From positions 310,001 through 374,000 of the forward strand of contig NZ_QKWH01000001.1 in assembly GCF_003244315.1 (NCBI RefSeq): a stretch of 64,000 nucleotides of DNA, in the 5' to 3' direction. The notes beneath the pieces were generated by a model. It was not told the DNA's origin, did not search any database, and saw nothing but the letters and a program-made list of their open reading frames with translations. This document shows positions 28,428 through 37,657 of this stretch, piece after piece. The DNA comes from Xylanimonas oleitrophica. Lineage in GTDB: Bacteria; Actinomycetota; Actinomycetes; Actinomycetales; Cellulomonadaceae. Made by a program: the position numbers and the translations under genes. The stretch's first letter is position 1; each line of letters begins with the position of its first letter.

Positions 28428-29942
28428 ATGAGGCTCGAGCTCCGCGGCATCACGAAGCGCTTCGGCGCGCTCGTGGCCAACGACCACATCGACCTGGTGG
28501 TCGAGCCGGGAGAGATCCACTGCCTGCTCGGCGAGAACGGCGCCGGCAAGTCGACGCTCATGAACGTCCTGTACGGCCTCTACACGGCCGACGAGGGCGA
28601 GATCGTGCTCGACGGCCAGGTGCAGCGCTTCGCAGGCCCCGGCGACGCCATGGCCGCCGGCATCGGCATGGTGCACCAGCACTTCATGCTCGTGCCCGTG
28701 TTCACCGTCGCGGAGAACGTGATGCTCGGCCACGAGCACACCCGCGGCGGCGGCCGGCTCGACCTGGAGGCCGCGCGCACGCAGGTGCGCGAGATCGCGG
28801 CCCGCTTCGGCTTCCACGTGGACCCCGACGCCGTCGTCGAGGACCTCCCGGTGGGTGTCCAGCAGCGGGTGGAGATCATCAAGTCGCTCGCGCGCGACGC
28901 CGACGTGCTGGTGTTCGACGAGCCGACGGCGGTGCTCACCCCCCAGGAGACCGACGAGCTCATGGGCATCATGCGCCAGCTGCGCGACGAGGGCGCCGCC
29001 ATCGTGTTCATCACGCACAAGCTCCGCGAGGTCCGCGAGGTCGCCGACCGCATCACCGTCGTCCGCCACGGCCGCGTGGTGGGCGAGGCGTCCCCGACGG
29101 CGACCGACGCGGAGCTCGCGTCCCTCATGGTGGGCCGCGCCGTCGAGCTCACCGTCCACAAGGACGCCCCCGTGCTGCGGGACAACGCGCTCGAGGTCTC
29201 GGGCCTCGTGGTCACCAGCCCGGACGGCCAGGTCATGGTCGACGACGTGTCGTTCGAGGTGCGCGGGGGCGAGGTCCTCGCCATCGCCGGCGTCCAGGGC
29301 AACGGCCAGACGGAGCTCACCGAGGCGCTGCTGGGCCTGCAGGAGGACGTCGCGGGCAGCATCCGCCTCGACGGCAATGAGCTCGTGGGGCGCAGCGTGC
29401 GCCAGGTGCTCGACGCAGGCGTCGGCTTCGTCCCCGAGGACCGCAACCATGACGGCCTCGTCGGCGAGTTCAGCATCGCCGAGAACCTCATGCTCGACCG
29501 GTCGGACGGGCCTCCGTTCGTGCGCCGCGGAGCGCTCCAGCTCGGCGAGCGCGACCGGTTCGCGCACGAGAAGGTCGCCGAGTTCGACGTGCGCACGCAG
29601 GGCATCGACACCAAGGTGGGCCGGCTCTCGGGCGGCAACCAGCAGAAGGTCGTGCTGGCCCGCGAGCTGTCACGAGACCTGCGGCTGCTGGTCGCGGCCC
29701 AGCCCACGCGTGGCGTGGACGTCGGGTCCATCGAGTTCATCCACAAGCGCATCGTCGCCACGCGCGACGCCGGCGTGCCCGTCATCGTCGTGTCCACGGA
29801 GCTGGACGAGGCGGTCGCGCTGGCCGACCGGATCATGGTCATGTACCGCGGCTCCGTGGTCGGCATCGTGCCGTCCACCACGCCGCGCGACGTGCTCGGC
29901 CTGATGATGGCCGGCATCGCCCCCGAAGGAGAGGCGGCATGA
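28428..29942 (+). CDS. Nucleoside ABC importer, tandem ATP-binding protein
   Basis: 504 residues with two nucleotide-binding domains. NBD1: Walker A GENGAGKST, signature LPVGVQQRVEI, Walker B VLVFDEPTAVL. NBD2: degenerate Walker A GVQGNGQTELTEAL, signature LSGGNQQKVV and AAQPTRGVD in place of Walker B, as is usual for YufO/RbsA-type proteins. GAGGGAA precedes ATG 28428. It overlaps the first permease by 4 nt. Confidence 0.93.
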   Translation: MRLELRGITKRFGALVANDHIDLVVEPGEIHCLLGENGAGKSTLMNVLYGLYTADEGEIVLDGQVQRFAGPGDAMAAGIGMVHQHFMLVPVFTVAENVMLGHEHTRGGGRLDLEAARTQVREIAARFGFHVDPDAVVEDLPVGVQQRVEIIKSLARDADVLVFDEPTAVLTPQETDELMGIMRQLRDEGAAIVFITHKLREVREVADRITVVRHGRVVGEASPTATDAELASLMVGRAVELTVHKDAPVLRDNALEVSGLVVTSPDGQVMVDDVSFEVRGGEVLAIAGVQGNGQTELTEALLGLQEDVAGSIRLDGNELVGRSVRQVLDAGVGFVPEDRNHDGLVGEFSIAENLMLDRSDGPPFVRRGALQLGERDRFAHEKVAEFDVRTQGIDTKVGRLSGGNQQKVVLARELSRDLRLLVAAQPTRGVDVGSIEFIHKRIVATRDAGVPVIVVSTELDEAVALADRIMVMYRGSVVGIVPSTTPRDVLGLMMAGIAPEGEAA

Positions 29943-31273
29943 GCGAGCCGAACCCCCGTCGAGAGGACTCGCTCAGCGAGGCGCTCGACAAGGCAGACAC
30001 CCAGGCCGAGCCCGGCCTCGCCGAGGAGCTCGAGCAGGAGCTCGCGCGCCAGGAGCCCCAGGCGCTCGCCCCGCAGGGCGACGACCGCTGGCGCGACGCC
30101 GTGCGGGAGATCTTCGCGGGCAGCCCCGCGGTGGCCGTGGGCGCCCTCCTGCTGGCGATCGTGGTCGGATCGATCATGATCGCCTTCACGGACTCGGGCG
30201 TGCAGGAGGCGGCGCAGTACTTCTTCGCGCGGCCCACCGACACGTTCGCGGCGCTCGGCGACGCCATCGGAGGCGCCTACTCGGCGCTCTTCCAGGGAGC
30301 CGTGTACAACTTCCGTGCCGACTCGTTCGCCCGTGGCATCCGCCCGCTGACCGAGACGCTCAACTACGCGACGCCGCTGATCGCGGCCGGCCTGGGTGTC
30401 GCCGTCGCGTTCCGCGCCGGTCTGTTCAACATCGGTGGCCAGGGGCAGATGCTGGTCTCCGCCACCGCCGCCGGCTGGGTGGGCTTCGGGGTCACCGGGC
30501 TGCCGTTCCCGCTGCACCTGCTGCTCGCGCTCGTCGCGGGCCTGGCCGCGGGCGCCCTGTGGGCCGGCATCGCGGGCTTCCTCAAGGCCCGCACCGGCGC
30601 TCACGAGGTGATCGTCACGATCATGCTCAACTACATCGCGTTCTACCTGCTGTCGTACCTGCTGGCCACGCCCGGCCTGCTGCAGGCCCCAGGGTCCGCC
30701 AACCCGAAGACGCCGCCCATGCAGGAGTCGGCGATCCTGCCCCCTCTCGTGGGTGAGCGCTACAACCTGCACTGGGGCTTCGTGCTCGCCCTGCTCGCGG
30801 TCGCCGCCTGCTGGTGGCTGATGAACCGCTCCAGCACGGGCTTCGCGTTCCGGACCGTCGGGGAGAACCCGCGTGCCGCCCGCGTGGCGGGCATCGACGT
30901 GCCCCGCACGACGGTGACCTCCATGCTGGTCGCCGGTGCGCTGGTGGGCCTCGCAGGTGTCACGCAGGTGCTCGGCACGGTCACGACCGGCTTCTCGAGC
31001 GACATCGACGCCGGCATCGGCTTCGACGCCATCACGGTGGCGCTCCTGGGCGGGTCCTCGCCGGTGGGCGTGCTGTGGGCGGGCCTGCTGTTCGGCGCGT
31101 TCAAGGCCGGCGGCTCTGCCATGCAGGCCGCCGAGGGCATCCCCATCGAGATCGTCCTCGTGGTCCAGTCGCTCATCGTCCTGTTCATCGCCGCGCCGCC
31201 GCTGGTGCGCGCGATCTTCCGGCTGCCGCAGCCCGGCTCGAAGCCCGGCGCGAGGAAGAAGGTGTCCGCATGA
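29939..31273 (+). CDS. Nucleoside ABC importer permease 1 (YufP-like)
   Basis: 444 residues. An acidic, charged cytoplasmic tail of about 55 residues, unusually long, precedes eight or more membrane segments. LGVAVAFRAGLFNIGGQGQ and GFDAITVALLGGSSPVGV are the conserved blocks of the BPD_transp_2 family (YufP, RbsC-like). ATG overlaps the ATPase stop as ATGA and its own stop overlaps permease 2. Confidence 0.91.
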   Translation: MSEPNPRREDSLSEALDKADTQAEPGLAEELEQELARQEPQALAPQGDDRWRDAVREIFAGSPAVAVGALLLAIVVGSIMIAFTDSGVQEAAQYFFARPTDTFAALGDAIGGAYSALFQGAVYNFRADSFARGIRPLTETLNYATPLIAAGLGVAVAFRAGLFNIGGQGQMLVSATAAGWVGFGVTGLPFPLHLLLALVAGLAAGALWAGIAGFLKARTGAHEVIVTIMLNYIAFYLLSYLLATPGLLQAPGSANPKTPPMQESAILPPLVGERYNLHWGFVLALLAVAACWWLMNRSSTGFAFRTVGENPRAARVAGIDVPRTTVTSMLVAGALVGLAGVTQVLGTVTTGFSSDIDAGIGFDAITVALLGGSSPVGVLWAGLLFGAFKAGGSAMQAAEGIPIEIVLVVQSLIVLFIAAPPLVRAIFRLPQPGSKPGARKKVSA

Positions 31274-32580
31274 CCGCCCAGGCCGTCGACCCGGCTCCCG
31301 GCGCGCCCGCTCCGGACGCGCCGGTCGAGCACCGCACCGTCGAGACGGTCTCGTCCAAGGCGCCCGTCATCCTGGCGGTGCTGACGGGACTGCTGGCGCT
31401 GCTGCTCGTCGCGGCCCACCACCCCGGTGACGTGCGGTTCGCGCTGGGCTCTTCCCACGACTTCTTCGAGATCCCGGTGATCGTGGTCCCGGGCCCTGTG
31501 GTCGCCTGGGGCGGCGTCGTGGTCATGGCGGCTCTGACGGCGGTCGCGTTCGTGCTGACCTCGGCCCTGCGACGGCACGTGCCGGCGTGGGTGACCGTGC
31601 CGTTCGCCGTCGTGGGCCTGGTGGCGTTCCTCGCCTGGGCCGGCGCGGGCAGCCCCCGTGACCTGTCGATCACAGGCCTGATCTCGGGCGCGATCGCGCT
31701 GTCGATCCCGATCGTCTACGGCGCCCTGGGCGGTGTCATCGGTGAGCGCGCCGGCGTGGTGAACATCGCCATCGAGGCGCAGCTCCTCCTGGCCGCGTTC
31801 ACCTCGGCGCTGGTCGGGTCCATCACCCGCAGCCCGTGGGCCGGCCTCGTCGCCGCCATGCTGGCGGGCGTGCTGGTCGCGCTCGTGCTCGGCGTCTTCG
31901 CCATCACCTACCGCGTCAACCAGGTGATCGTGGGTGTGGTCCTCAACGTGCTGGTCATCGGCATCACGAGCTTCCTCTACTCCCAGCTGCTCGTCCCCAA
32001 CGCGCAGGCGCTCAACACGACCCCGCGCTTCCCGCGGGTCGGCATCCCGCTGCTGGAGCGGATCCCGGTCATCGGGCCGGCCGTCTTCAACCAGACCGTC
32101 GTGGTCTACCTGATGTTCGTGGTCACGGCGGCGGTGTGGTTCGGCCTGTACCGCACGCGGTGGGGCCTGCGCGTGCGTGCCGTCGGCGAGCACCCCAAGG
32201 CCGCCGACACCGTGGGCATCAAGGTCAACGCCACCCGTTACCGGGCGCTGCTCATGGCGGGTGCCGTGGCCGGCATCGGCGGGGCGTTCTACACGGTCGT
32301 GTCGATCGGCCAGTTCGGGCGCGAGATGACGGCGGGTGCCGGCTTCATCGCCCTGGCCGCGGTCATCTTCGGCAAGTGGGACCCGCTGCGCGCGGCGTTC
32401 GCCGGCCTGCTGTTCGGTTTCGCCTCGAACCTCCAGTCGATCCTCAGCGTCGTGGGCGCCCCCGTGCCCAGCCAGTTCATGCTGATGCTCCCGTACGTGA
32501 TCACGCTGCTCGCGGTGGCGGGGCTGGTGGGCCGCTCGCGCGGCCCGGCGGCCAGCGGCGTCGCCTACGAGAAGGAGTGA
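31270..32580 (+). CDS. Nucleoside ABC importer permease 2 (YufQ-like)
   Basis: 436 residues, around ten membrane segments after a short Pro/Ala tail. Family blocks include ALGGVIGERAGVVNIAIEAQ, a short loop VRAVGEHPKAADTVGIKV that contacts the ATPase, and AGAGFIALAAVIFGKWDP. ATGA overlap with permease 1. Two bases after its stop begins the cytidine deaminase gene, so uptake and salvage share a transcript. Confidence 0.91.
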   Translation: MTAQAVDPAPGAPAPDAPVEHRTVETVSSKAPVILAVLTGLLALLLVAAHHPGDVRFALGSSHDFFEIPVIVVPGPVVAWGGVVVMAALTAVAFVLTSALRRHVPAWVTVPFAVVGLVAFLAWAGAGSPRDLSITGLISGAIALSIPIVYGALGGVIGERAGVVNIAIEAQLLLAAFTSALVGSITRSPWAGLVAAMLAGVLVALVLGVFAITYRVNQVIVGVVLNVLVIGITSFLYSQLLVPNAQALNTTPRFPRVGIPLLERIPVIGPAVFNQTVVVYLMFVVTAAVWFGLYRTRWGLRVRAVGEHPKAADTVGIKVNATRYRALLMAGAVAGIGGAFYTVVSIGQFGREMTAGAGFIALAAVIFGKWDPLRAAFAGLLFGFASNLQSILSVVGAPVPSQFMLMLPYVITLLAVAGLVGRSRGPAASGVAYEKE

Positions 32581-32582
32581 CC

Positions 32583-33032
32583 GTGGCCCACGGAGCGGGC
32601 GTCGTCGACGCCGGCACGGGCGTGGACTGGGACGCGCTGCGCGCCCGGGCCCGGGAGATCATGGCGCGTGCGTACGCGCCCTACTCGCACTACCCGGTCG
32701 GGGCGGCCGCCGTCGTCGACGACGGCCGTGTGGTCGTGGGCTGCAACGTGGAGAACGCCGGGTACGGCGTGACCCTGTGCGCCGAGTGCGGCCTCGTCTC
32801 CGACCTCGTCGCGGGCGGCGGCGGCCGCCTCGTGGCCTTCGTCTGCGTGGGTGGCGACGGCCGTACCGTCATGCCCTGCGGCCGGTGCCGGCAGCTGCTG
32901 TGGGAGCACGGCGGCCCCGGGCTGCTGGTCGAGACCCCGCGTGGCATCGTTCCGATGACGGAGGTGCTGCCGCAGGCGTTCGACGCGCAGGACCTCGACG
33001 TCGTGCACCATCACCAGGAGGACAACCAGTGA
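32583..33032 (+). CDS. cdd: Cytidine deaminase
   Basis: 149 residues, the small tetrameric type. The zinc site is C and catalytic E in LCAEC, plus two Cys in PCGRCRQ; CNVENAGYG binds substrate. Deaminates cytidine and deoxycytidine to uridine forms. GTG 32583 has AAGGAG five nt upstream; a GTG at 32577 overlapping the permease stop is less likely. Overlaps deoA as GTGA. Corresponds to Rv3315c by position. Confidence 0.95.
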   Translation: MAHGAGVVDAGTGVDWDALRARAREIMARAYAPYSHYPVGAAAVVDDGRVVVGCNVENAGYGVTLCAECGLVSDLVAGGGGRLVAFVCVGGDGRTVMPCGRCRQLLWEHGGPGLLVETPRGIVPMTEVLPQAFDAQDLDVVHHHQEDNQ

Positions 33033-34372
33033 GCAGCCCCGCGAGCACCGGACGGTTCGTCGGTATCCGGCCGACCCCCACGGAGCTCTTCGACGCCGTC
33101 GACGTCATCCGCACCAAGCGTGACCGTCAGCACCTGTCGAACGCCCAGATCGACTGGGTGATCGACGCCTACACGCGCGGCGTGGTGGCCGAGGAGCAGA
33201 TGGCGTCGCTGGCGATGGCGATCTACCTCAACGGGATGAGCCGCGGCGAGGTCGTCCAGTGGACGCAGGCGATGATCGCGTCGGGCGAGCGGATGGACTA
33301 CTCCTCGCTCGGGGTGCCGACGGCGGACAAGCACTCGACCGGTGGCGTGGGCGACAAGATCACGCTGATGCTGGCCCCGCTGGTGGCGTCGTTCGGGGTG
33401 GCGGTGCCGCAGCTCTCGGGTCGCGGGCTGGGGCACACGGGCGGCACGCTCGACAAGATGGAGGCCATCCCCGGGTGGCGGGCGTCGCTGAGCAACGACG
33501 AGGTGCTGGCGCAGCTCGACTCCGTGGGCGCCGTCGTGTGCGCGGCCGGGCCGGGCCTGACCCCGGCCGACAAGAAGCTGTACGCGCTGCGCGACGTCAC
33601 GGGCACGGTCGAGTCGATCCCGCTGATCGCGAGCTCGATCATGAGCAAGAAGATCGCGGAGGGCACCGGGGCGCTGGTGCTCGACGTGAAGGTCGGCTCC
33701 GGGGCCTTCATGAAGGACCTGGCGGACGCCAGGGAGCTGGCGCGGACGATGGTGGACCTCGGCACGGACGCCGGGGTGACGACGGTGGCGCTGCTGACGG
33801 ACATGTCGACCCCCCTGGGCCGCACCGTGGGCAACGGGCTCGAGGTGCGCGAGGCGGTCGAGGTGCTGGCGGGCGGCGGTCCTGAGGACGTCGTGGAGCT
33901 GACGGTCGCGCTGGCCGTGGAGATGCTGGGCGCCGCCGGGCGGCCGGTCGACGCCGACGAGGTGCGCTCGGCGCTGGCCGACGGGCGTGCCATGGACACG
34001 TGGCGCCGCATGATCCAGGCGCAGGGCGGCGACCCGGACGGCGAGCTGCCCACGGCGCAGGCGACCGAGGACGTGCTCGCGGACGCCGACGGCGTGCTGA
34101 CCGCCCTGGACGCCTACGCCGTCGGCGTGGCCTCCTGGCGGCTGGGTGCCGGGCGCGCGCGCCGGGAGGACCCGGTGCAGGCGGCCGCGGGCATCGAGAT
34201 CCACGCGAAGCCGGGTGACGTCGTCCGGGCGGGTGAGCCGATCCTCACGCTGCACACCGACACCCCGGAGCGGTTCGGGCGTGCGCGCCAGGCGCTCGAG
34301 GGCGCCTGGAAGGTGGCTCCTCCGGGGGCCACCGTGGTGTCGCGCCCCGTGGTCATCGACCGGATCCACTGA
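33029..34372 (+). CDS. deoA: Thymidine/pyrimidine-nucleoside phosphorylase
   Basis: 447 residues. The phosphate-binding signature KHSTGGVGDKI and SGRGLGHTGGTLDK are diagnostic of the nucleoside phosphorylase family II; VKVGSGAFMK follows. Splits thymidine, deoxyuridine or uridine with phosphate into base and (deoxy)ribose 1-phosphate. AGGAGG precedes GTG 33029, which overlaps the cdd stop. The next genes in the pathway, add and deoC, lie 1.4 kb downstream. Confidence 0.95.
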   Translation: MSSPASTGRFVGIRPTPTELFDAVDVIRTKRDRQHLSNAQIDWVIDAYTRGVVAEEQMASLAMAIYLNGMSRGEVVQWTQAMIASGERMDYSSLGVPTADKHSTGGVGDKITLMLAPLVASFGVAVPQLSGRGLGHTGGTLDKMEAIPGWRASLSNDEVLAQLDSVGAVVCAAGPGLTPADKKLYALRDVTGTVESIPLIASSIMSKKIAEGTGALVLDVKVGSGAFMKDLADARELARTMVDLGTDAGVTTVALLTDMSTPLGRTVGNGLEVREAVEVLAGGGPEDVVELTVALAVEMLGAAGRPVDADEVRSALADGRAMDTWRRMIQAQGGDPDGELPTAQATEDVLADADGVLTALDAYAVGVASWRLGAGRARREDPVQAAAGIEIHAKPGDVVRAGEPILTLHTDTPERFGRARQALEGAWKVAPPGATVVSRPVVIDRIH

Positions 34373-34374
34373 GA

Positions 34375-34390
34375 GCCCGAGGGTTCGGGC
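34375..34390 (+). terminator. Short hairpin after deoA
   Basis: GCCCGA (34375-34380) pairs with TCGGGC (34385-34390) around a 4-nt loop. Only 6 bp, so it is a weak candidate end for the nucleoside operon. Confidence 0.35.
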
Positions 34391-34407
34391 CGAGCTGGGC
34401 GGCGCGC

Positions 34408-35244
34408 GTGCGCGGGGATCTGCACCTGAGTGCGCTGCTCGCCCGGCTCGGTCTGTTCTCGGGGCCGCTGCCTCGGCCTCCGGCGGCTGCGGCGGCTGCG
34501 GCGGCGGTCCCCGACGACGTGGCGCGGGGGCTCGAGGGCGCATCGCCCGCCGCACGACGCAGCGTGCTGGACCCGCTCGGCCTCCGGGCGGCGGGGGAGC
34601 GGGCGCGCTCTGCGGGCCGGTCACCCGCGGTGCTGCCTCACCTCGACGGTGCGCGCCCCGTCCCGGCACGCCAGGTGGACGAGACCACGTGCGGCTCGGC
34701 GGTGCTCACGATGCTCGCGCTGGCCGCCGACCCGCGGCTGGCGCTCGAGGTGGCCCGAGATCCTGGCCCCCGCTTCGCGGCGCTGCAGCACCGTGTGCTG
34801 CGCCGCACGAGCGTGGCGGGGCCGGTGCCGTGGCCGCGACGGTACGGCACCCCGCCTTGGGCGGCGGCGCGCGTGGCCCGGTTCGGCCCGCGTGACCGGT
34901 CCGTCCGGTACACGCACCGCGTGGTGGGGCGCGGGGCCAGCGGGCGAGCCGTGCTGTGCGCAGCGGTGGCGGCCGCGGCCGCGGGCGTGCCGGTGCCGCT
35001 GTACAGCGGCGGCTCGCTGCGCCAGGGGTGGCAGGCCGCCGTGCCGCGCCACGTCGTGCTGCTCGTGGGGGTCGACGCCGGCACGGGTGCGCTGCGGCTG
35101 TACGAACCGTCGTCGGGCACGGTGCACGGCGTCCCGGCCGGGGTCTTCCTCGCCCCGGCGTCGGCCGCGCCGGGGGCGCGGGCCGCGCTCACCGTGGCGC
35201 TCGGCGGCTGGCCGCACGTGGTCTGGGCCTTGCTGCCGCGCTGA
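34408..35244 (+). CDS. Orphan C39-like (papain-fold) cysteine peptidase-like protein
   Basis: 278 residues, Ala-rich. The segment Q89-VDETT-C95-GSAV matches the oxyanion Gln and catalytic Cys of C39-type papain-fold proteases, and PRH215VVLLVG fits the catalytic His. The position of the third residue reads YEPSSG (E233) where DP-x-x-G is common. C39 domains usually sit in bacteriocin exporters or cleave double-glycine leaders, but no transporter or precursor is nearby. No clear signal peptide. Starts at GTG 34408 without a good ribosome site, 35 bp after deoA. Function unknown; family assignment from motifs only. Confidence 0.6.
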   Translation: MRGDLHLSALLARLGLFSGPLPRPPAAAAAAAAVPDDVARGLEGASPAARRSVLDPLGLRAAGERARSAGRSPAVLPHLDGARPVPARQVDETTCGSAVLTMLALAADPRLALEVARDPGPRFAALQHRVLRRTSVAGPVPWPRRYGTPPWAAARVARFGPRDRSVRYTHRVVGRGASGRAVLCAAVAAAAAGVPVPLYSGGSLRQGWQAAVPRHVVLLVGVDAGTGALRLYEPSSGTVHGVPAGVFLAPASAAPGARAALTVALGGWPHVVWALLPR

Positions 35245-35334
35245 GCCTCGGGTCGCCGCACGCCGATGTGCGGGCGCGACGGGGCGGTCCCACGATGGGG
35301 GCGTCCGATTCCCCCTCGTGCGAAGGAGGCCCAC

Positions 35335-35673
35335 ATGAGCACCCAGCCCGGCCACGACAGCTGGCGCGACACCGGGCTCGAGCAGCCTGACCTGCGCGAC
35401 CCCGAGCTGCGTGAGGTGGATCCCGACGACGTCGCGGCGCGCGAGACGGTGAACCTGCTGGAGGAGGCGCTGGCCCCCCAGGAGCCGCCCTCGAACGAGG
35501 CGCTGGCCGAGGAGTACCGGCCGCGCACGCCGCGGCCTGACCTGGCCGGCGAGGCGGACGAGGCCGACGTCGCGGAGCAGGCCGAGGAGGTTCCCGGCCT
35601 GGGCGACGACGAGCCCGTCTACGAGGACGTCGTCGACGAGTACGTGGTGGACGAGGACGAGCAGGAGGTGTGA
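35335..35673 (+). CDS. Small, strongly acidic hypothetical protein
   Basis: 112 residues, rich in Asp and Glu (the tail is EDVVDEYVVDEDEQEV) with few hydrophobic residues, likely disordered and cytoplasmic. GAAGGAGG sits just before ATG 35335, among the best ribosome sites in the window, so it is probably well expressed. No family recognised. It lies between the C39-like gene and a terminator, ahead of add. Confidence 0.7.
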   Translation: MSTQPGHDSWRDTGLEQPDLRDPELREVDPDDVAARETVNLLEEALAPQEPPSNEALAEEYRPRTPRPDLAGEADEADVAEQAEEVPGLGDDEPVYEDVVDEYVVDEDEQEV

Positions 35674-35710
35674 CGCCCGCCGCGCCCGCCGAGTCGGTGC
35701 GCGGCGGGCG
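35674..35710 (+). terminator. Terminator before add
   Basis: A perfect 12-bp stem (35674-35685 with 35699-35710), 13-nt loop, directly after the acidic protein gene. Confidence 0.8.
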
Positions 35711-35717
35711 CGGCCAG

Positions 35718-35723
35718 TAGGTT
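35718..35723 (+). promoter_or_regulatory. Leaderless -10 element for add
   Basis: TAGGTT with a 7-nt spacer to ATG 35731. It follows a terminator, so add-deoC is a separate transcript. Confidence 0.55.
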
Positions 35724-35730
35724 GGGGCGC

Positions 35731-36843
35731 ATGAGCGATCCCGCCCTCGTGGACCTGATCCCGTCGTTGCCGAAGGTCCTGCTGCACGACCACCTCGACG
35801 GTGGTCTGCGACCGCAGACCGTGCTCGAGCTGGCCGACGCGGTGGGGCACGAGCTGCCCGCCGCCGACGCCGCCGCGCTGGGCGAGTGGTTCCAGCAGGC
35901 TGCGGACTCCGGTTCCCTCGTGCGCTACCTGGAGACGTTCGAGCACACCGTGGCCGTGATGCAGACCCCCGAGGCTCTCGCGCGCGTGGCGAAGGAGGCG
36001 GTGCTGGACCTGGCCGCCGACGGTGTGGTGTACGCGGAGCAGCGGTGGGCGCCGGAGCAGCACCTGCGGGCGGGCATGACCCTGCCGGACACGGTGGAGG
36101 CGGTGCAGGCCGGCATCGACGAGGGCGTCCGCGAGGCCGCCGCGGCGGGCCGGACGATCCGGGTGGGGCAGCTGCTGACCGCGATGCGGCACGCCGACCG
36201 CTGGATCGAGATCGGCGAGCTGGCGGTGGCCTACCGGGACGCCGGGGTGGTCGGGTTCGACCTGGCGGGCCCGGAGGACGGGTTCCCGCCGGACCGGCAC
36301 GCGGAGGTGTGGCGGTTCCTGGCGGAGAACGACTTCCCGGTGACGATCCACGCGGGCGAGGCCGCCGGCGTGCCGTCGATCGCCCAGGCGGTCCACCGCG
36401 GCCAGGCGGACCGGATCGGGCACGGCGTGCGGATCGTGGACGACATCACGTTCGGCACCGACGCGGACGGCTCGCCCCTGGCGACGCTGGGCTCGCTCGC
36501 CCACTGGGTGCGCGACCACCAGATCCCGCTCGAGATCTGCCCGGTCTCGAACCTGCAGACCTCGGCGACGGCGGCCACGTCGGTCGCCGACCACCCGGTG
36601 ACCCGGCTCAAGGAGCTGGACTTCGCGGTCACCCTCAACACCGACAACCGCCTGATGTCGCGCACGTCCATGACGCACGAGATGACCCGTCTGGTCACCG
36701 AGGCGGGCTGGACGATCGACGACCTGGCCGACGTGACCATCGCGGCGGCCTGGGGCGCGTTCGTCCACCACGACGAGCGGCGCGCGATCGTCGACGAGCT
36801 CGTCGTGCCCGGATACCAGAAGATCGAAGGAGCCCAGCTGTGA
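35731..36843 (+). CDS. add: Adenosine deaminase
   Basis: 370 residues. Zinc ligands H19 and H21 in HDHLDGG, H207 and catalytic E210 in HAGEAAG, and D305 in LNTDNRLMS. Position 306, often a second Asp, is Asn, as in other actinobacterial members. Converts adenosine and deoxyadenosine to inosine forms, feeding the purine phosphorylase at 40.4 kb. Its stop overlaps deoC by 4 nt. Leaderless ATG at 35731. Confidence 0.95.
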   Translation: MSDPALVDLIPSLPKVLLHDHLDGGLRPQTVLELADAVGHELPAADAAALGEWFQQAADSGSLVRYLETFEHTVAVMQTPEALARVAKEAVLDLAADGVVYAEQRWAPEQHLRAGMTLPDTVEAVQAGIDEGVREAAAAGRTIRVGQLLTAMRHADRWIEIGELAVAYRDAGVVGFDLAGPEDGFPPDRHAEVWRFLAENDFPVTIHAGEAAGVPSIAQAVHRGQADRIGHGVRIVDDITFGTDADGSPLATLGSLAHWVRDHQIPLEICPVSNLQTSATAATSVADHPVTRLKELDFAVTLNTDNRLMSRTSMTHEMTRLVTEAGWTIDDLADVTIAAAWGAFVHHDERRAIVDELVVPGYQKIEGAQL

Positions 36844-37556
36844 GCGCACCCGTCCCCACCACCCCCGAGGAGCTCGCGTCGTTCGTCGACCACACGCTGC
36901 TCAAGCCGGAGGCCACGGCCGACGACGTGACGGCGCTCGTGGAGGAGGGGGCCGCGCTCGGCGTCTTCTCGGTGTGCGTGTCGCCGACGTTCGTGGCGCA
37001 CGCCCGCGAGGTGGCGGCTGGTCGCCTGAAGGTGGCCACGGTGTGCGGGTTCCCGTCGGGCAAGCACGTCTCGTCGGTGAAGGCGGCCGAGGCGGCGCAG
37101 TCGGTGGCCGACGGCGCGGACGAGGTGGACATGGTCATCGACGTGGGGGTGGCGCGCACCGGTGACTTCGACGCGGTGCAGGCGGACGTCGCCGCCGTGC
37201 GTGCGGCGGTGCCGGGCGACCGCCTGCTGAAGGTGATCATCGAGTCGGCGGCGCTGAGCGACGAGCAGATCGTGGGGGCCTGCCGCGCCGCGGAGGCCGC
37301 CGGGGCTGACTATGTCAAGACGTCGACGGGCTTCCACCCGGCCGGCGGGGCCTCGGTGCACGCGGTGGCGCTCATGGCCGACACGGTGGGCGGCCGCCTT
37401 GGCGTCAAGGCCTCGGGCGGGGTGCGCACGCTGCCGGACGCGCTGGCGGTCATCGAGGCGGGGGCGACCCGCCTGGGGCTCTCCGGCACGGCCGCGGTGC
37501 TGGCCGGGTTCGGCGACGGCGCGCAGGCAGCGGCCGCGGGCGACGGCGGCTACTGA
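36840..37556 (+). CDS. deoC: Deoxyribose-phosphate aldolase
   Basis: 238 residues, a TIM barrel. The Schiff-base lysine is K160 in YVKTSTGF, and a second conserved Lys sits in [10 protein letters not shown]. Cleaves 2-deoxyribose 5-phosphate to glyceraldehyde 3-phosphate and acetaldehyde, the last step for deoxynucleosides imported by the upstream ABC system. GTG overlaps the add stop as GTGA. A hairpin terminator follows. Confidence 0.96.
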   Translation: MSAPVPTTPEELASFVDHTLLKPEATADDVTALVEEGAALGVFSVCVSPTFVAHAREVAAGRLKVATVCGFPSGKHVSSVKAAEAAQSVADGADEVDMVIDVGVARTGDFDAVQADVAAVRAAVPGDRLLKVIIESAALSDEQIVGACRAAEAAGADYVKTSTGFHPAGGASVHAVALMADTVGGRLGVKASGGVRTLPDALAVIEAGATRLGLSGTAAVLAGFGDGAQAAAAGDGGY

Positions 37557-37582
37557 CGGACGCCGCGGCCGGGACGCCGGCG

Positions 37583-37627
37583 GACGGGAGCGCCCCGGTG
37601 CCGTGAGGGCGCCGGGGCGTTCCCGTC
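37583..37627 (+). terminator. Terminator after deoC
   Basis: A 16-bp stem with one G-T wobble (37583-37598 with 37612-37627), 13-nt loop. Confidence 0.8.
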
Positions 37628-37636
37628 TGTCGCCGA

Positions 37637-37655
37637 TCAGGTTAGGCTCGCCTCA
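37637..37655. promoter_or_regulatory. DtxR/IdeR iron box at the siderophore-interacting protein gene
   Basis: TCAGGTTAGGCTCGCCTCA agrees with the iron-box consensus TTAGGTTAGGCTAACCTAA at 15 of 19 positions. It spans the likely -10 TAGGCT (37643-37648) and ends two bases before the ATG, so bound repressor would block transcription directly. Confidence 0.7.
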
Positions 37656-37657
37656 CC

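Noticed and set aside
28580-30772. A 730-codon minus-strand frame across the nucleoside ATPase and first permease
   Set aside because: Spans two real, overlapping genes on the other strand; Ser/Arg-rich composition typical of antisense reading.
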